Positions 17,633 to 27,412 of a stretch of 58,358 nucleotides of DNA are shown in pieces; position 1 is the stretch's first letter; every line of letters begins with the position of its first letter. The stretch is from an uncultured Acidobacteriia bacterium (GTDB taxonomy: Bacteria > Acidobacteriota > Terriglobia > Bryobacterales > Bryobacteraceae). The DNA lies in the NCBI GenBank assembly GCA_903929755.1, contig CAIYVZ010000141.1:1-58358 (forward strand), in the 5' to 3' direction. The translations under genes were made by a program, and so were the position numbers. The notes under the pieces are model-generated. The model saw only the letters and a list, made by a program, of their open reading frames with translations, did no database searches and was not told the DNA's origin.

Positions 17633-18166
17633 TTAGCTGTTTACCGGCTTCACGGCGCTCTCCGGGGACGAGACATGCGCCTCAGCCGCGTGAGCTGTTT
17701 CGGAATGTTCGGATGCTGCGGTTTCTGCGTGAGCCGGGGCACTGTAATCATGAGCGACATGATCGTGCGCGGCATCCAGATGCCCGTTTGCAATCGAACC
17801 GGCGGCCGCTTCGATCTGAAGCGGAGCCGTGGCGCCGGCACCCTCTGTTGCGGATGCGCCAGCTGTTGTTGTGGTGGTAGCGGAGTGGTCGTAAGACCCG
17901 TCATAGTACGACGAATCGTAATTAGAATAATCATGGCTATAGCTATCGTTCTGATAGCTGGTTGCAGCCAGTTCCTTGACACCCGTTTCCCGCTCAATGT
18001 TTGACATCTCGCGGTCAAAGGTAGCTTTCAGCTCGCTTTGAGCGCGGCGAAACTCGGTCATAGCTTTCCCGATCGTCTTACCCAGTTCCGGCAACTTCTT
18101 CGGCCCGAACAGAAGCAAGGCGAGGATAAAGATGAACGCTAATTCTCCGACACCAAGCGTACCCAT
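17633..18166 (-). CDS. tatA: Twin-arginine translocase subunit TatA/TatB-like
   Basis: A 177-residue protein with a short N-terminal membrane helix (about 7-20), the hinge FGPKKLPELG and an amphipathic helix (LGKTIGKAMTEFRRAQSELK). These are the hallmarks of TatA. The C-terminal 110 residues are unusual: a Ser/Tyr/Asp-rich repeat (DYSNYDSSYYDGSYDHS), a Thr run, and an Ala/His/Glu-rich tail. TatA is normally under 100 residues and TatB about 170, so it could serve both roles. It lies upstream of tatC in the same run. Confidence 0.9.
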   Translation of the reverse strand: MGTLGVGELAFIFILALLLFGPKKLPELGKTIGKAMTEFRRAQSELKATFDREMSNIERETGVKELAATSYQNDSYSHDYSNYDSSYYDGSYDHSATTTTTAGASATEGAGATAPLQIEAAAGSIANGHLDAAHDHVAHDYSAPAHAETAASEHSETAHAAEAHVSSPESAVKPVNS

Positions 18167-18272
18167 TGTTGTTTGCCCTAAAGAATCTTAGGATAACCCT
18201 CCAGATCACATTGTAAGCCACAGGCTTCAGGCGCTGGGCCCCACCCCGCCATGCCCCACTTCGGCATAAAGA

Positions 18273-20636
18273 TCAGCGCCCGGCAGGAAGAGGTTTGAAC
18301 CCCTCGCCCTGCAGCACAGCCCCGGAGGCCTGAATTGCGCGATCGCCGGACGTCAGCTTCAGAACGACCTCGCCGTTCTCCCGTGTTTCGGCCGTACCCT
18401 GCCACGCTGCACCATCCGCCGTAGCGGTAAGGGGCGAGAGCTTCAGGCTGGGACCGTTCTTGCCCCAACTCAACTCGAACTGGCCCTGCGCGGTGGGGAA
18501 ACGGCGGAGGGGGGCCAGATCCAAATTTCTGGCATTAAAGGAGCCTTTCATCGCCAGGTGGGAAAGCAGATCGCCGCCCACTCCCGAGGTGCCCGCCGTT
18601 CCCTGCGCGTCAATTAACCCGCCGCGCCAGGCCACGCCGGTGGCTTTACCCTCGAACGCATAAGCCGGTTGGGCGCCGGTGACTTCGAGCTTCCCGTCGC
18701 CGCTCAGGGCCGACGTGCCCAACTGGGCCGTCATGCCGGAGAACGTGCCCGTTTCCGCGTTCCACTCCACGCGGGTTTTGAGGCGGCTGAGAACCAGGGT
18801 TCCCAGCGTCAGGTTGCCGACTTGCAGGGTGCCACCGGCGTGGAGATTGTGGAGCCACTCGGGAACAGGAACTTTACCGAAATTCAGGGTCTTGTTCAGA
18901 ATCCCGGCTCTGTTGAGGACGGGTTCAAAAAGTTTTTCGAGAGTCAGGCCATCGGCAGTCGCAGCTGTCAGATGGAACTGGTGCGGCACGGCGACGCCAT
19001 ATTCATAGCGGTATTCGCCCTGCACGTCCATTCCGCCCGCCCGGAAGCTGAGGCGACGAATATTCATGGAATCACGTTCGAGTTGGGCTTCCGCGGCCGT
19101 CAATTGGACGGGTTCGGCAAAAGCATCGAACCGCAACGCGGCATCCCTGACGCGAAGCTCCCCGGTCCAGACGCCGGGATTCCCTGCCAGACGGACAGCC
19201 CCGCTCCAGGTCCCGCCCGTCACGTGGCTGAGCAGGGGAATCTGACTTCCTGCCAGCAGGGGCCGGAGGGTCTCCACCGCCATCCCGTCGGTCTTCAGGC
19301 CAAGTTCAAAGGACGACGTAACGGAGTCAATAGCGGCATCAAGAGTGGCCGTCTCACCATTTGACGCGGTGAGCACGGCAGGGGCCAACACAGCCTTGGC
19401 GCCCGTTACGGTGAGGGCTGTGTCAGCAAGCAAGAGCGTGGCACCACTGCTGGAAACTGCCTTCACACCCGTAAAACTCAACCCGCCGTTAAACCGGCCC
19501 GAATTCTCATCCGCCGGTGAGTTGAGGCCAATTGAGTAGCCGAGAACCCCGCGGGCGGTGCCCTCCACCTTCATATCTTCCGGGATGGCCCAGCCCAGAT
19601 GGCGAGCCGTATCGGCCAGAGGTGCCAGCGGCATCCCGGCCAGCAAGGCCGTCAGACCCCAGCGAGGATGCCCCAGGAAATCCTGTACTCTGTAGCGCAA
19701 ATCCAGGGGGATTTCCTGAACACCGCTGTTGGCTCGCATGTCCAGCGTTTGATTGCGAACGTCGAGCGCCCCGCTCAGAACCAGGGCGAGGGGCCTGCTT
19801 GCGCGATTGGGAGGCTGGTTCCAGCCGTGAATATCGTCAATACTCATCCGGCCCGCAATACCAACACGCTCTGCTGGACCAGCAAGGTGGGCGTCGCCCC
19901 AAATTAACCCGTGCAGCCCGGACTCCGAGCCCTGAAACAGGGTGGCAATATCGCTGAGTTCGCTCTTTTCCAGCTTTAGATCAATGGTGATGGCACCATC
20001 CCTGGGTCTCCATTCGCCGCGTGCAACGAAGCGGCCGAAACCGTGGGAGGGGCGATCTGTGCGAGCCGGTTCCGCCTGAACCTTCATGGTCCAGGGTCCG
20101 CCTTCGTCCGAAGGTGGCCACAAATCAGCGTCGGTGTTCAGGAGATAGAAAACTGTCTTGGTGTCGCCAAACTTAAAATTGACCCGTCCGCCGATCATGT
20201 GGATGACAGGAAAGGAAGCTTTCAGGTGGCTCCGCGTCAGGCTCGAAAAATTCCAGCGAACCGCGCTCACATCGCCCTCGGCCCGCGTTAGATTCAGACT
20301 GGTTTCTTCCAGATCGACCGACGCGAACTCCAGCGGCCCGCCCAGCAGCGCGGCCAGGCGGGGACGGCCGCGCAACGTGGTGATATAAGCAGCCGGCTCC
20401 GGGCCGATGGCGGGATCTTCCCCGATAATCAGATCTTTAATGGTGAAGCCGGGAACCGGCAAGAGCTGGAACTGCAGGGAACCAAAGCTGACTTTTCGCC
20501 CCAGCGCGCTCTCCAGCCCGGCGTGAATCTTCTCCCTGTAGCGCTCGGCGTTCAGGCGGGGAACATACCAGGCCGCCCAGCCAAGCACGACCACAAAATA
20601 GACAACCAGCCAGCCAGGCCGCAACCAGCGCTTCAT
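18273..20636 (-). CDS. AsmA-family / DUF748-like membrane-anchored protein
   Basis: A 787-residue protein with one N-terminal membrane helix (about 8-26), followed by a region with the AsmA pattern: LESALGRKVSFGSLQFQLLP, then long beta-repeat periplasmic sequence and a C-terminal AsmA-like domain (FNARNLDLAPLRRFP). AsmA-like proteins are thought to form bridge-like lipid-transfer or outer-membrane biogenesis structures. Its start overlaps the mocA-like gene (ATGA type), so they are co-transcribed, and tatA follows 106 nt downstream. Confidence 0.8.
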   Translation of the reverse strand: MKRWLRPGWLVVYFVVVLGWAAWYVPRLNAERYREKIHAGLESALGRKVSFGSLQFQLLPVPGFTIKDLIIGEDPAIGPEPAAYITTLRGRPRLAALLGGPLEFASVDLEETSLNLTRAEGDVSAVRWNFSSLTRSHLKASFPVIHMIGGRVNFKFGDTKTVFYLLNTDADLWPPSDEGGPWTMKVQAEPARTDRPSHGFGRFVARGEWRPRDGAITIDLKLEKSELSDIATLFQGSESGLHGLIWGDAHLAGPAERVGIAGRMSIDDIHGWNQPPNRASRPLALVLSGALDVRNQTLDMRANSGVQEIPLDLRYRVQDFLGHPRWGLTALLAGMPLAPLADTARHLGWAIPEDMKVEGTARGVLGYSIGLNSPADENSGRFNGGLSFTGVKAVSSSGATLLLADTALTVTGAKAVLAPAVLTASNGETATLDAAIDSVTSSFELGLKTDGMAVETLRPLLAGSQIPLLSHVTGGTWSGAVRLAGNPGVWTGELRVRDAALRFDAFAEPVQLTAAEAQLERDSMNIRRLSFRAGGMDVQGEYRYEYGVAVPHQFHLTAATADGLTLEKLFEPVLNRAGILNKTLNFGKVPVPEWLHNLHAGGTLQVGNLTLGTLVLSRLKTRVEWNAETGTFSGMTAQLGTSALSGDGKLEVTGAQPAYAFEGKATGVAWRGGLIDAQGTAGTSGVGGDLLSHLAMKGSFNARNLDLAPLRRFPTAQGQFELSWGKNGPSLKLSPLTATADGAAWQGTAETRENGEVVLKLTSGDRAIQASGAVLQGEGFKPLPAGR

Positions 20637-21250
20637 TACGAAGTCCCCCCGTCGCGGGCCAGCAGGGCCCGATACAGAGCCGGATCGTCGATATCATCGT
20701 GGATAGAAGTGTCCTCAACATCAAGGTAATGGATTACGGATGCATTGCGGTCAATGGTGTCCCGAACCTTCGCCGAAAGTGGCGCAGCCAGGAACTGGCG
20801 GGCAATCTCAGCATCAATCAGGACCGGGTGTCCCCGCTTGCCGTTGCTGCGGGGGATCACGATGGGCGCGTCCGAGGTTAAAAGCTTCCCGAGCGTGGCG
20901 GCAGTAACTGCGGGGTGATCGACGAGGGTAAAAAAGAGGCGATCGAAGTCACCCAGGGAAGCGAGCGTGCGCAACCCGGCCTGCAGGGAAGTGAGCATGC
21001 CGAGCTCGTAGTCGGGATTGATTGCAGGCAACACGCCGGCAGGTGCCTGCAGCGCCAGCCGGTCACCCTCATAACCGAAGACCGCGATTACAGGATGGCA
21101 AAAAGCCGAGAAAGTGCCAGCCAGGACCGAGAGGAAGGTCCCGCCGCGGAACGGCAGACTGGCCTTGGGCGTGCCCATTCTGCGGGATTCACCGGCGGCG
21201 AGAATGATCGCAGCCGTTTTGGTGCGATTCGTATGGGGACTCTGACTCAC
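20636..21250 (-). CDS. MobA/MocA-like nucleotidyltransferase
   Basis: A 204-residue NTP-transferase. The nucleotide-binding motif LAAGESRRMGTPK sits at 17-29, followed by NPDYELGMLTSLQAGL and a FTLVDHPAV metal-binding Asp region. The family includes MocA, which makes molybdopterin cytosine dinucleotide for xanthine-dehydrogenase-type enzymes. Overlap with the XdhC-like gene (4 nt) supports the molybdenum-cofactor role over a generic sugar nucleotidyltransferase. No molybdoenzyme structural gene lies in the window. Confidence 0.8.
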   Translation of the reverse strand: MSQSPHTNRTKTAAIILAAGESRRMGTPKASLPFRGGTFLSVLAGTFSAFCHPVIAVFGYEGDRLALQAPAGVLPAINPDYELGMLTSLQAGLRTLASLGDFDRLFFTLVDHPAVTAATLGKLLTSDAPIVIPRSNGKRGHPVLIDAEIARQFLAAPLSAKVRDTIDRNASVIHYLDVEDTSIHDDIDDPALYRALLARDGGTS

Positions 21251-22083
21251 GAAAGGACAGCACGCAGCTTTTCATCGGCGAAGACGGTCTTCGAAAGTGA
21301 CCGCCAGTTTCCGTCCGGGTTGCGGCGCATCGCAATCATTTCAGCCGCCACCGAGATGGCAATCTCTTCGGGCGAGATGGCGCCGATCTCGAAACCCATG
21401 GGCGCGTAAATTCGCTCGAACACAGCGGTGGGGAGACCTTCTTTTTCCAGCTCCCGAATCACCGAAATGGTCTTGCGCTTGCTGCCGATCATGGCGATAT
21501 AGCGTGCGCCCGTGGCTACGGCCCACCGGAGAACCCGCATATCGTCGCGGTGGCCGCGGGTCACGATAACGATGTAGGTGGAATCGTTGACGAACAGCTT
21601 GGGGAACACGTCTTCGTATTCTTCGGCATGGATTTCCGCAGCCTCGGGAAAACGCTCCCGATTGGCGTAGGTTACCCGGTTATCGACGACCGTGGTCCGG
21701 AAGCCGGCCAGATCCAGAACCTTGCACAGGCTCTTCGAAATATGGCCGCCGCCGAAGATAATAGCGGCAGGCTCGGGGGTAATACAGTCAACAAACACCT
21801 GTAGTTGCCCTCCGCAGATCAGCCCGTTGTCGTACGCTGCATCCTGGCCCAGACTGAACGACATATTACGGGGTTTGCCCGTGGCGATTACCTCGCGAGC
21901 CGCGTTCCAGACTTCCGCTTCCACACAGCCGCCGCCGATGGTGCCGATCATGGAACCGTCTTCGCGCACCAGTAGTTTCGCGGCCTGAAAACTGGGGATC
22001 GAGCCGTTCACTTCCACGATAGTGGCCAGCGCCGACTTCTGCCCGAGGGCGCGGAGCCGGACCAGTTCATCAAAAACGTCCAT
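21247..22083 (-). CDS. XdhC/CoxI-family molybdoenzyme maturation factor
   Basis: A 278-residue protein with the XdhC N-terminal domain (VNGSIPSFQAAKLLV, GTIGGGCVEAEVW at about 47-59 with Cys53) and a C-terminal Rossmann domain (IIFGGGHISKSL at about 109-120; IAMIGSKRK). XdhC proteins bind molybdenum cofactor, promote its sulfuration and insert it into xanthine dehydrogenase-like enzymes. It is first in the minus-strand run XdhC, MocA, AsmA, TatA, TatC. A perfect -10 box lies only 8 nt upstream of the ATG. Confidence 0.88.
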   Translation of the reverse strand: MDVFDELVRLRALGQKSALATIVEVNGSIPSFQAAKLLVREDGSMIGTIGGGCVEAEVWNAAREVIATGKPRNMSFSLGQDAAYDNGLICGGQLQVFVDCITPEPAAIIFGGGHISKSLCKVLDLAGFRTTVVDNRVTYANRERFPEAAEIHAEEYEDVFPKLFVNDSTYIVIVTRGHRDDMRVLRWAVATGARYIAMIGSKRKTISVIRELEKEGLPTAVFERIYAPMGFEIGAISPEEIAISVAAEMIAMRRNPDGNWRSLSKTVFADEKLRAVLS

Positions 22084-22091
22084 TCGAACTG

Positions 22092-22097
22092 ATTATA
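22092..22097 (-). promoter_or_regulatory. -10 box (TATAAT) of the XdhC-MocA-AsmA-Tat run
   Basis: Perfect TATAAT on the minus strand, 8 nt before the ATG at 22083. Transcription would start at or within two bases of the start codon, giving a leaderless mRNA. No convincing -35 hexamer is visible. Confidence 0.4.
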
Positions 22098-22229
22098 TCC
22101 GCACCAGGAAATTCAGTTGCACTCTAACGTTGAGCGAGCAGAAGTGCAAGCGAACAGGTTGAGTTCTGCCGATAACGGAGTGATGGGGAGGTGACAGGAC
22201 GACAGTGAGCGCTAAACTGACTGCGGGCA

Positions 22230-22928
22230 GTGTCTGCCTGCCCTATTGTGCCGGAAATCATCAAAATCGCCAAGCTGAGCAAGGTCTACCGGTCCGGGGC
22301 GGACGAGGTGGTGGTGTTCCGGGATCTGGATCTGGCGGTAAGTGAGGGGGAGCAGGTTGCCATCATGGGGGCCAGCGGTGCCGGCAAGAGCACGCTGTTG
22401 CATCTGATGGCGGGTTTGGACCGTCCAACCGGCGGGGCCATTTTTTATCGGAACCGTGACATTACTCACCTTTCCGAGACGGATGTCTCCGAGTTCCGGA
22501 ACCGCGAAATCGGCTATGTGTGGCAGCAGCACTATTTGATGCGGGATTTTTCGGCTCTGGAAAACGTGATGATGCCGCTCATGATTCGGGGCGGGGCGGG
22601 AGAAACGGCCCGGCAAAAGGCGCAGGCGTGCCTCAAAGAAGTGGGCCTGGCTGAGCGGATTCACCATCGCGCGGGGGAGCTTTCCGGCGGCGAGCAGCAA
22701 CGGGTTGCCATCGCCAGAGCGCTTGCAGGAGAGCCGTCCGTGCTGCTGGCCGACGAACCCACCGGCAATCTGGACGAGGGTACAGGCGAAGCGGTATTCG
22801 CGCTGCTGGGCGAATTGCGCCAAAAACGGGGTCTCACGACCATTCTGGTGACCCATAACAGCAAGTTTGCGCAAAGTTGTGGAAGAGTTTTGAAACTGGA
22901 ACGAGGCGCGCTGCACCCTATAGAGTGA
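22230..22928 (+). CDS. LolD/MacB-type ABC transporter ATP-binding protein
   Basis: A 232-residue ATPase. Walker [10 protein letters not shown] is at 47-55, the Q-loop lies near YVWQQHYL, the signature is LSGGEQQR and Walker B is LLADEPTG, followed by the H-loop VTHN. The sequence type matches LolD/MacB/FtsE-like ATPases that drive lipoprotein release or extrusion through FtsX/LolC-like permeases. No permease gene is adjacent, so it is an orphan here. The GTG at 22230 is a weak start with no clear ribosome site; the GTG at 22248 is an alternative. Confidence 0.88.
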   Translation: MSACPIVPEIIKIAKLSKVYRSGADEVVVFRDLDLAVSEGEQVAIMGASGAGKSTLLHLMAGLDRPTGGAIFYRNRDITHLSETDVSEFRNREIGYVWQQHYLMRDFSALENVMMPLMIRGGAGETARQKAQACLKEVGLAERIHHRAGELSGGEQQRVAIARALAGEPSVLLADEPTGNLDEGTGEAVFALLGELRQKRGLTTILVTHNSKFAQSCGRVLKLERGALHPIE

Positions 22929-23076
22929 GACTTTGGCTGGACCTGAGGCTCGGTTGGAATTTGCTTTCCCCCGTTTTTGCATCGAAAGGCCGTCGGAGAG
23001 TATCTTTAGAGGAGAGGGTCTGTAGCAGAGATCGGCGTCTTTAGAATGAACCTCGGCGTCAAGGGAGTCACGAACA

Positions 23077-25581
23077 ATGTTTGAGAGATACACGGAAAAA
23101 GCACGGCGCGTTATCTTCTTTGCAAGGTACGAGGCCAGTCAGTTCGGCAGCCCTTACATTGAGACCGAGCATCTGTTGCTCGGCCTTCTGCGCGAAGACA
23201 AACAACTCGCGAATCGCTTCCTGCGGTCGCATGCGGCAGTCGATTCTATTCGCAAGCAGATTGAGGGTCACACCACGGTCCGCGAGAAAGTTTCCACCTC
23301 GGTGGATCTCCCGCTCAGCCATGAATGCAAGCGCCTGCTGGCCTATGGTGCGGAAGAAGCGGAACGCCTGAACCACAAACACATTGGCACCGAGCATCTT
23401 CTGCTGGGTCTGCTGCGGGAAGAGAAATGTTTCGCGGCTGAGATCCTGCATGAACGGGGCTTGCGGCTTTCCACTATTCGTGAAGAGCTGCAGCGATCCC
23501 AGGCGGAGAAGGTGACGGCGAATCGCCCCAAGGAAAGTTCGCTGCTGAACGAATTCTCCCGCGACCTCACCCAGGCCGCCGTGGATAATTCGCTGGACCC
23601 GCTGGTGGGCCGCGACAGTGAAGTGGAACGCGTGATCCAGATTCTTTGCCGCCGGACGAAGAACAATCCAGTCTTGATTGGCGAGCCTGGGGTGGGAAAA
23701 ACGGCGATTGTGGAAGGTCTGGCGCAGAAGATTGCCGAGGGCGACGTGCCTTCTTTCCTGGCCGACAAGCGAATTCTGGCCCTCGATCTTTCCCTGATTG
23801 TGGCTGGAACCAAGTACCGCGGCCAGTTTGAAGAGCGCCTGAAGACCATCATGAAGGAACTGATGGAGAATCAGAACGCCATCATCTTCATTGACGAGTT
23901 ACACACGCTGGTGGGCGCGGGGTCGGCCGAGGGCTCTCTCGACGCCGCCAACATTCTGAAACCGGCGCTCTCCCGGGGAGAAATTCAGTGCATCGGGGCC
24001 ACCACACCGGCTGAATTCCGCAAATCGATTGAGAAAGACCGGTCGCTGGAACGCCGCTTTCAGGCCGTGAAGGTTCCGCCACCGAGCGAAGCCGACGCCA
24101 TCAAGATCATGTTCGGCATTAAGGACCGCTACGAGAAGTTCCACGCGGTTGGCTACACGGATGAGGCGATTGAGACCTCAGTCCATGCCTCGAACCGCTA
24201 CATTCCGGACCGTTTCCTTCCCGACAAAGCCATTGATCTGATCGATGAGGCCGGCGCACGCGTGAAACTTCGCCAAACCACGCTGCCTTCCGAACTATCC
24301 GACATTCAGAAGCGCATTAAGTTCATCGTTCACCGAATGGAGAACGCGATTGCGAACCACGAGTTCGAAAAGGCTCGTTTCTATTCGGATGAAGAGCGCA
24401 AGGAACGCGAAAACCAGCGGATCCTGCGTGAAAAGTACAATCTGGACGATTCTTCCACCGGCATCGTGACGAAGGAAGACATTGAGGATGTGGTGGCGCG
24501 CTGGACCGGCGTTCCCATGACGGCGATTAAGGAAGAAGAAATCTCCCGCCTGATTCGGGTGGAAGAAGAACTCCACAAACGGATCGTCAGCCAGGACCGT
24601 GCCATTTCGGCACTGGCGCGCGCCATCCGCCGCTCCCGGGCCGGTCTGAAGTCGTCCGCGCGGCCAGCGGGTTCGTTCCTGTTCCTCGGGCCCACGGGCG
24701 TCGGCAAGACCGAAGTCGCACGCGCCCTCGCCTCCTTTCTGTTCTCCAGTGACAAAGCGCTTATTCGCTTCGACATGTCGGAATTCATGGAGAAGCACTC
24801 CGTCTCGAAGCTGATCGGTTCGCCTCCCGGTTATGTGGGTTATGAGGAAGGCGGGCAGCTCACCGAACGCGTGAAGCGTGCGCCGTATTCCATCATCCTG
24901 CTGGACGAAATAGAGAAGGCGCATCCGGATATCTTTAACATTCTGCTGCAGGTCTTTGAAGATGGCCACCTGACGGACGGCCTGGGCAACCAGATCGACT
25001 TCAAGAACACCATCATCATCATGACCTCGAACCTGGGTGCGCGCTTCCTGGAGAAAAAGGGCAACCTTGGCTTCCAGGCGCCTGCCGGTGAAGGCCAGAT
25101 GGCGAAAGTGGAAGAACAGGTCCGTACGGAAGTTCGTCGGGCGTTCAATCCCGAGTTCCTGAACCGGCTCGACGACGTGATCCTGTTCCAGTCTTTGACA
25201 GATGACGACTTACTGCGTATTTTGGGCCTCCTGGTGGAAGGGATCAACAAGAACCTCGTCACCAGACAGATCACCATTCGCCTCGATCATGACGCGGCGA
25301 AGTACATTGTGGATAAGACGTGTGCGGACCGCAGCTACGGCGCCAGACCTCTGCGTCGTGCCCTGCAGAAGTACATTGAGGATCCGCTGTCGGAAGCGCT
25401 GATCCAGGGTACGCTGCCTAAACCGGCAGACCTGGACATTTATTTGGGCCCGAGCGGCTTGTTCTATCGCCTGATTAACGCGAATGTGGAAGTCCCGGTG
25501 GCTGTTGGCGCAGGTGCGGCCGAAGAGTTTGAGCCTCCGGTTCAGGCCCCAGGTATTGCGCTTTATGCCTTTGACGCCTAA
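23077..25581 (+). CDS. clpC: ATP-dependent Clp protease ATP-binding subunit ClpC
   Basis: An 834-residue AAA+ unfoldase. Two Clp_N repeats fill residues 1-145. AAA-1 has Walker A GEPGVGKT at 202-209 and Walker [15 protein letters not shown]/middle domain lies around 417-452 ([20 protein letters not shown]), which marks ClpC rather than ClpA or ClpB. AAA-2 has GPTGVGKT at 538-545, followed by a ClpB-D2-small domain. It feeds substrates to ClpP; no clpP is in the window. GGAG 8-9 nt upstream supports the start. A ClpS-like adaptor is encoded at 36150-36470. Confidence 0.95.
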   Translation: MFERYTEKARRVIFFARYEASQFGSPYIETEHLLLGLLREDKQLANRFLRSHAAVDSIRKQIEGHTTVREKVSTSVDLPLSHECKRLLAYGAEEAERLNHKHIGTEHLLLGLLREEKCFAAEILHERGLRLSTIREELQRSQAEKVTANRPKESSLLNEFSRDLTQAAVDNSLDPLVGRDSEVERVIQILCRRTKNNPVLIGEPGVGKTAIVEGLAQKIAEGDVPSFLADKRILALDLSLIVAGTKYRGQFEERLKTIMKELMENQNAIIFIDELHTLVGAGSAEGSLDAANILKPALSRGEIQCIGATTPAEFRKSIEKDRSLERRFQAVKVPPPSEADAIKIMFGIKDRYEKFHAVGYTDEAIETSVHASNRYIPDRFLPDKAIDLIDEAGARVKLRQTTLPSELSDIQKRIKFIVHRMENAIANHEFEKARFYSDEERKERENQRILREKYNLDDSSTGIVTKEDIEDVVARWTGVPMTAIKEEEISRLIRVEEELHKRIVSQDRAISALARAIRRSRAGLKSSARPAGSFLFLGPTGVGKTEVARALASFLFSSDKALIRFDMSEFMEKHSVSKLIGSPPGYVGYEEGGQLTERVKRAPYSIILLDEIEKAHPDIFNILLQVFEDGHLTDGLGNQIDFKNTIIIMTSNLGARFLEKKGNLGFQAPAGEGQMAKVEEQVRTEVRRAFNPEFLNRLDDVILFQSLTDDDLLRILGLLVEGINKNLVTRQITIRLDHDAAKYIVDKTCADRSYGARPLRRALQKYIEDPLSEALIQGTLPKPADLDIYLGPSGLFYRLINANVEVPVAVGAGAAEEFEPPVQAPGIALYAFDA

Positions 25582-25600
25582 GCTTTTGGGCGAACTGGCC

Positions 25601-26119
25601 TTAAAGTAAAGTCCGATACGAACTATCAAAATAAACCAGCGGCTCGCTTTGACCAGACTCCAGGTCGGCGAGCCGTAGGTTTTTTACAGCGGCGATCAGG
25701 ATGGTGTGATCCCCCGCTTCGACGGATTTTTCGAGGACACACTCAAAATAACCGAGAGTATTCGACAATACGGGAGCCCCCGTGAGGCCCCCCGTCCACT
25801 CGACGCCCCCAAAGCGATCTTCCACACTGGCGGAAAAGCGCCGGGACAGGGCTTCGCCGGATACCGACAGGATATTGACAGCGAAGGGACTTCCTTCCAG
25901 AAGCCACGCCAAACTGGAGTTTTTGGAATCAAGGCTCACCAAAACCAGCGGAGGCTGGAGCGAAACAGAGCAAAAAGAATTCACGGTCAGCCCGTGAGGA
26001 TGCCCGTCCGGATCGCTGGTAGTCACCACCGTGACTCCGGTTGCGAAGCGTCCGCACACACGTCGAAACAGGCCCCCGTCGACCGACTCCGAGGCTGGAG
26101 TGTCATTCTGGCTTGACAT
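25601..26119 (-). CDS. Flavin reductase-like FMN-binding protein
   Basis: A 172-residue flavin-reductase-domain protein with a split-barrel FMN fold: FATGVTVVTTSDPDGHPHG, then TVNSFCSVSLQPPLVLVSL and a GDHTILIAAV region. Members supply reduced FMN to monooxygenases or act as oxidoreductases. The start at 26119 is taken because the longer upstream extension is antisense to the HU gene. It converges with clpC (19 nt between stops) and diverges from the HU-like gene with a 61-nt shared promoter region. Confidence 0.88.
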   Translation of the reverse strand: MSSQNDTPASESVDGGLFRRVCGRFATGVTVVTTSDPDGHPHGLTVNSFCSVSLQPPLVLVSLDSKNSSLAWLLEGSPFAVNILSVSGEALSRRFSASVEDRFGGVEWTGGLTGAPVLSNTLGYFECVLEKSVEAGDHTILIAAVKNLRLADLESGQSEPLVYFDSSYRTLL

Positions 26120-26180
26120 TGAGATAAACCTAATTCTATCATCGGTTTGTCGGAGTTTCGAGACTTCGCGGGGAGATGGT

Positions 26181-26450
26181 TTGATCAAGCTCGACATCAT
26201 CAATGAGGTAGTGGCCAAAACCGGCATCACGAAAACGAAGGCCGAGATGGCCGTGGAAACGGTGTTCGAGAAGATGAAGCGCGCGCTCGAACAAGGCGAC
26301 CGCATTGAACTTCGGGGCTTTGGGGTCTTCACGGTGAAGCCTCGCAAGACGGGGATCGGACGGAATCCCCGGACCGGCGCGGAAGTTTCCATCCCGCCCG
26401 GTAAAGCCGTTCGCTTCAAACCCGGCAAGGAACTGCAGACTCTGCAGTAG
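26181..26450 (+). CDS. HU/IHF-family DNA-binding protein
   Basis: An 89-residue nucleoid protein: LDIINEVVAKTGITKTKAE at the N-terminus, then RIELRGFGVFTVKPRK, GRNPRTGAEVSIPPGK on the DNA-binding arm, and a short tail. The TTG start at 26181 follows GGGGAGA by 4-5 nt and gives the usual family length; longer starts would run through the divergent promoter region. Its stop overlaps the following protease start by one base. Whether it is HU or IHF cannot be decided. Confidence 0.9.
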   Translation: MIKLDIINEVVAKTGITKTKAEMAVETVFEKMKRALEQGDRIELRGFGVFTVKPRKTGIGRNPRTGAEVSIPPGKAVRFKPGKELQTLQ

Positions 26451-27400
26451 TGGGCGTGGAGTCTATCGGGAACCGGGAAAGTTTAGCGCCCGAAATCCGC
26501 CGAAACCTGCCCGTATTTATTGGCGTGCGCAGACTGTGGCTTCATTCGCTGCTCCTGCTGGCAACGCTGTTCTCTACCACCCTGGTGGGAGCGGGCATGC
26601 AGTACAATTTTTCACACAACCTGCCCTTCTTCGACGCCGACCACTGGAGCCGCGTGTATTTCACCGGGCTTGCCAGCCCCGGCGCCTTTCTTTCGGGTTT
26701 CCCTTTCTCCGTTACACTGCTGACGATTCTGATGGCACACGAGATGGGGCACTACCTGGCCTGCATGTACTACGGGGTGGACGCGACGCTGCCGTTCTTT
26801 CTCCCCTCCCCCATGCCGGTCACTGGCACCTTTGGTGCCTTCATCAAGATCCGCTCCGCCATTACCAGCAAAAGAATCCTCTTCGACATTGGCGCGGCAG
26901 GCCCGCTGGCGGGCTTCATTTTCCTGGTCCCGGCACTGGGGGTGGGAATGGCCTTCTCGAAGGTTCTGCCCGGCATCCAGCAGCAAGGCAGCCTCCATCT
27001 GGGAGCGCCGGCCCTGCAGTGGCTGGCGCAGCAGCTGATCTTCCCCGGCGTTCCGGTGGCCGATGTTTACCTGCACCCCATCGCCCGGGCCGCGTGGGTG
27101 GGCATGTTCGCCACAGCGTTGAACCTTTTACCCATTGGCCAGCTGGATGGTGGCCACATCGTTTACGCTCTTACCGGCCGCTTCCACCGGGTGGCTACGT
27201 GGGGTTTCCTGGGCGTTCTGGCGATACTGGGCTATTTCTGGCAAGGCTGGTGGGTCTGGGCCGTCATGCTGTTCTTCTTTGCCAGAACGCACCCGCCCAT
27301 CTATGACGAAACGCCGCCCAGCCGGGGCCGAATCCGCGTGGGGCTCATCGCGCTCTTGCTCTTTGTTCTTTGTTTCACCGTAATCCCGATCGCCGACTGA
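26450..27400 (+). CDS. Site-2 protease family (M50) membrane metallopeptidase
   Basis: A 316-residue polytopic protein with zinc-binding HEMGH at 97-101 within a membrane helix and the second motif NLLPIGQLDGGH (LDGGH at 232-236) in another. These are the signature elements of site-2 proteases. About seven membrane segments. It resembles the plant/cyanobacterial EGY-like group. The GTG start overlaps the HU-like stop, so the genes are coupled. The target, possibly an anti-sigma factor or transcription factor, is unknown. Confidence 0.88.
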   Translation: MGVESIGNRESLAPEIRRNLPVFIGVRRLWLHSLLLLATLFSTTLVGAGMQYNFSHNLPFFDADHWSRVYFTGLASPGAFLSGFPFSVTLLTILMAHEMGHYLACMYYGVDATLPFFLPSPMPVTGTFGAFIKIRSAITSKRILFDIGAAGPLAGFIFLVPALGVGMAFSKVLPGIQQQGSLHLGAPALQWLAQQLIFPGVPVADVYLHPIARAAWVGMFATALNLLPIGQLDGGHIVYALTGRFHRVATWGFLGVLAILGYFWQGWWVWAVMLFFFARTHPPIYDETPPSRGRIRVGLIALLLFVLCFTVIPIAD

Positions 27401-27412
27401 GCTGGAGACCCC

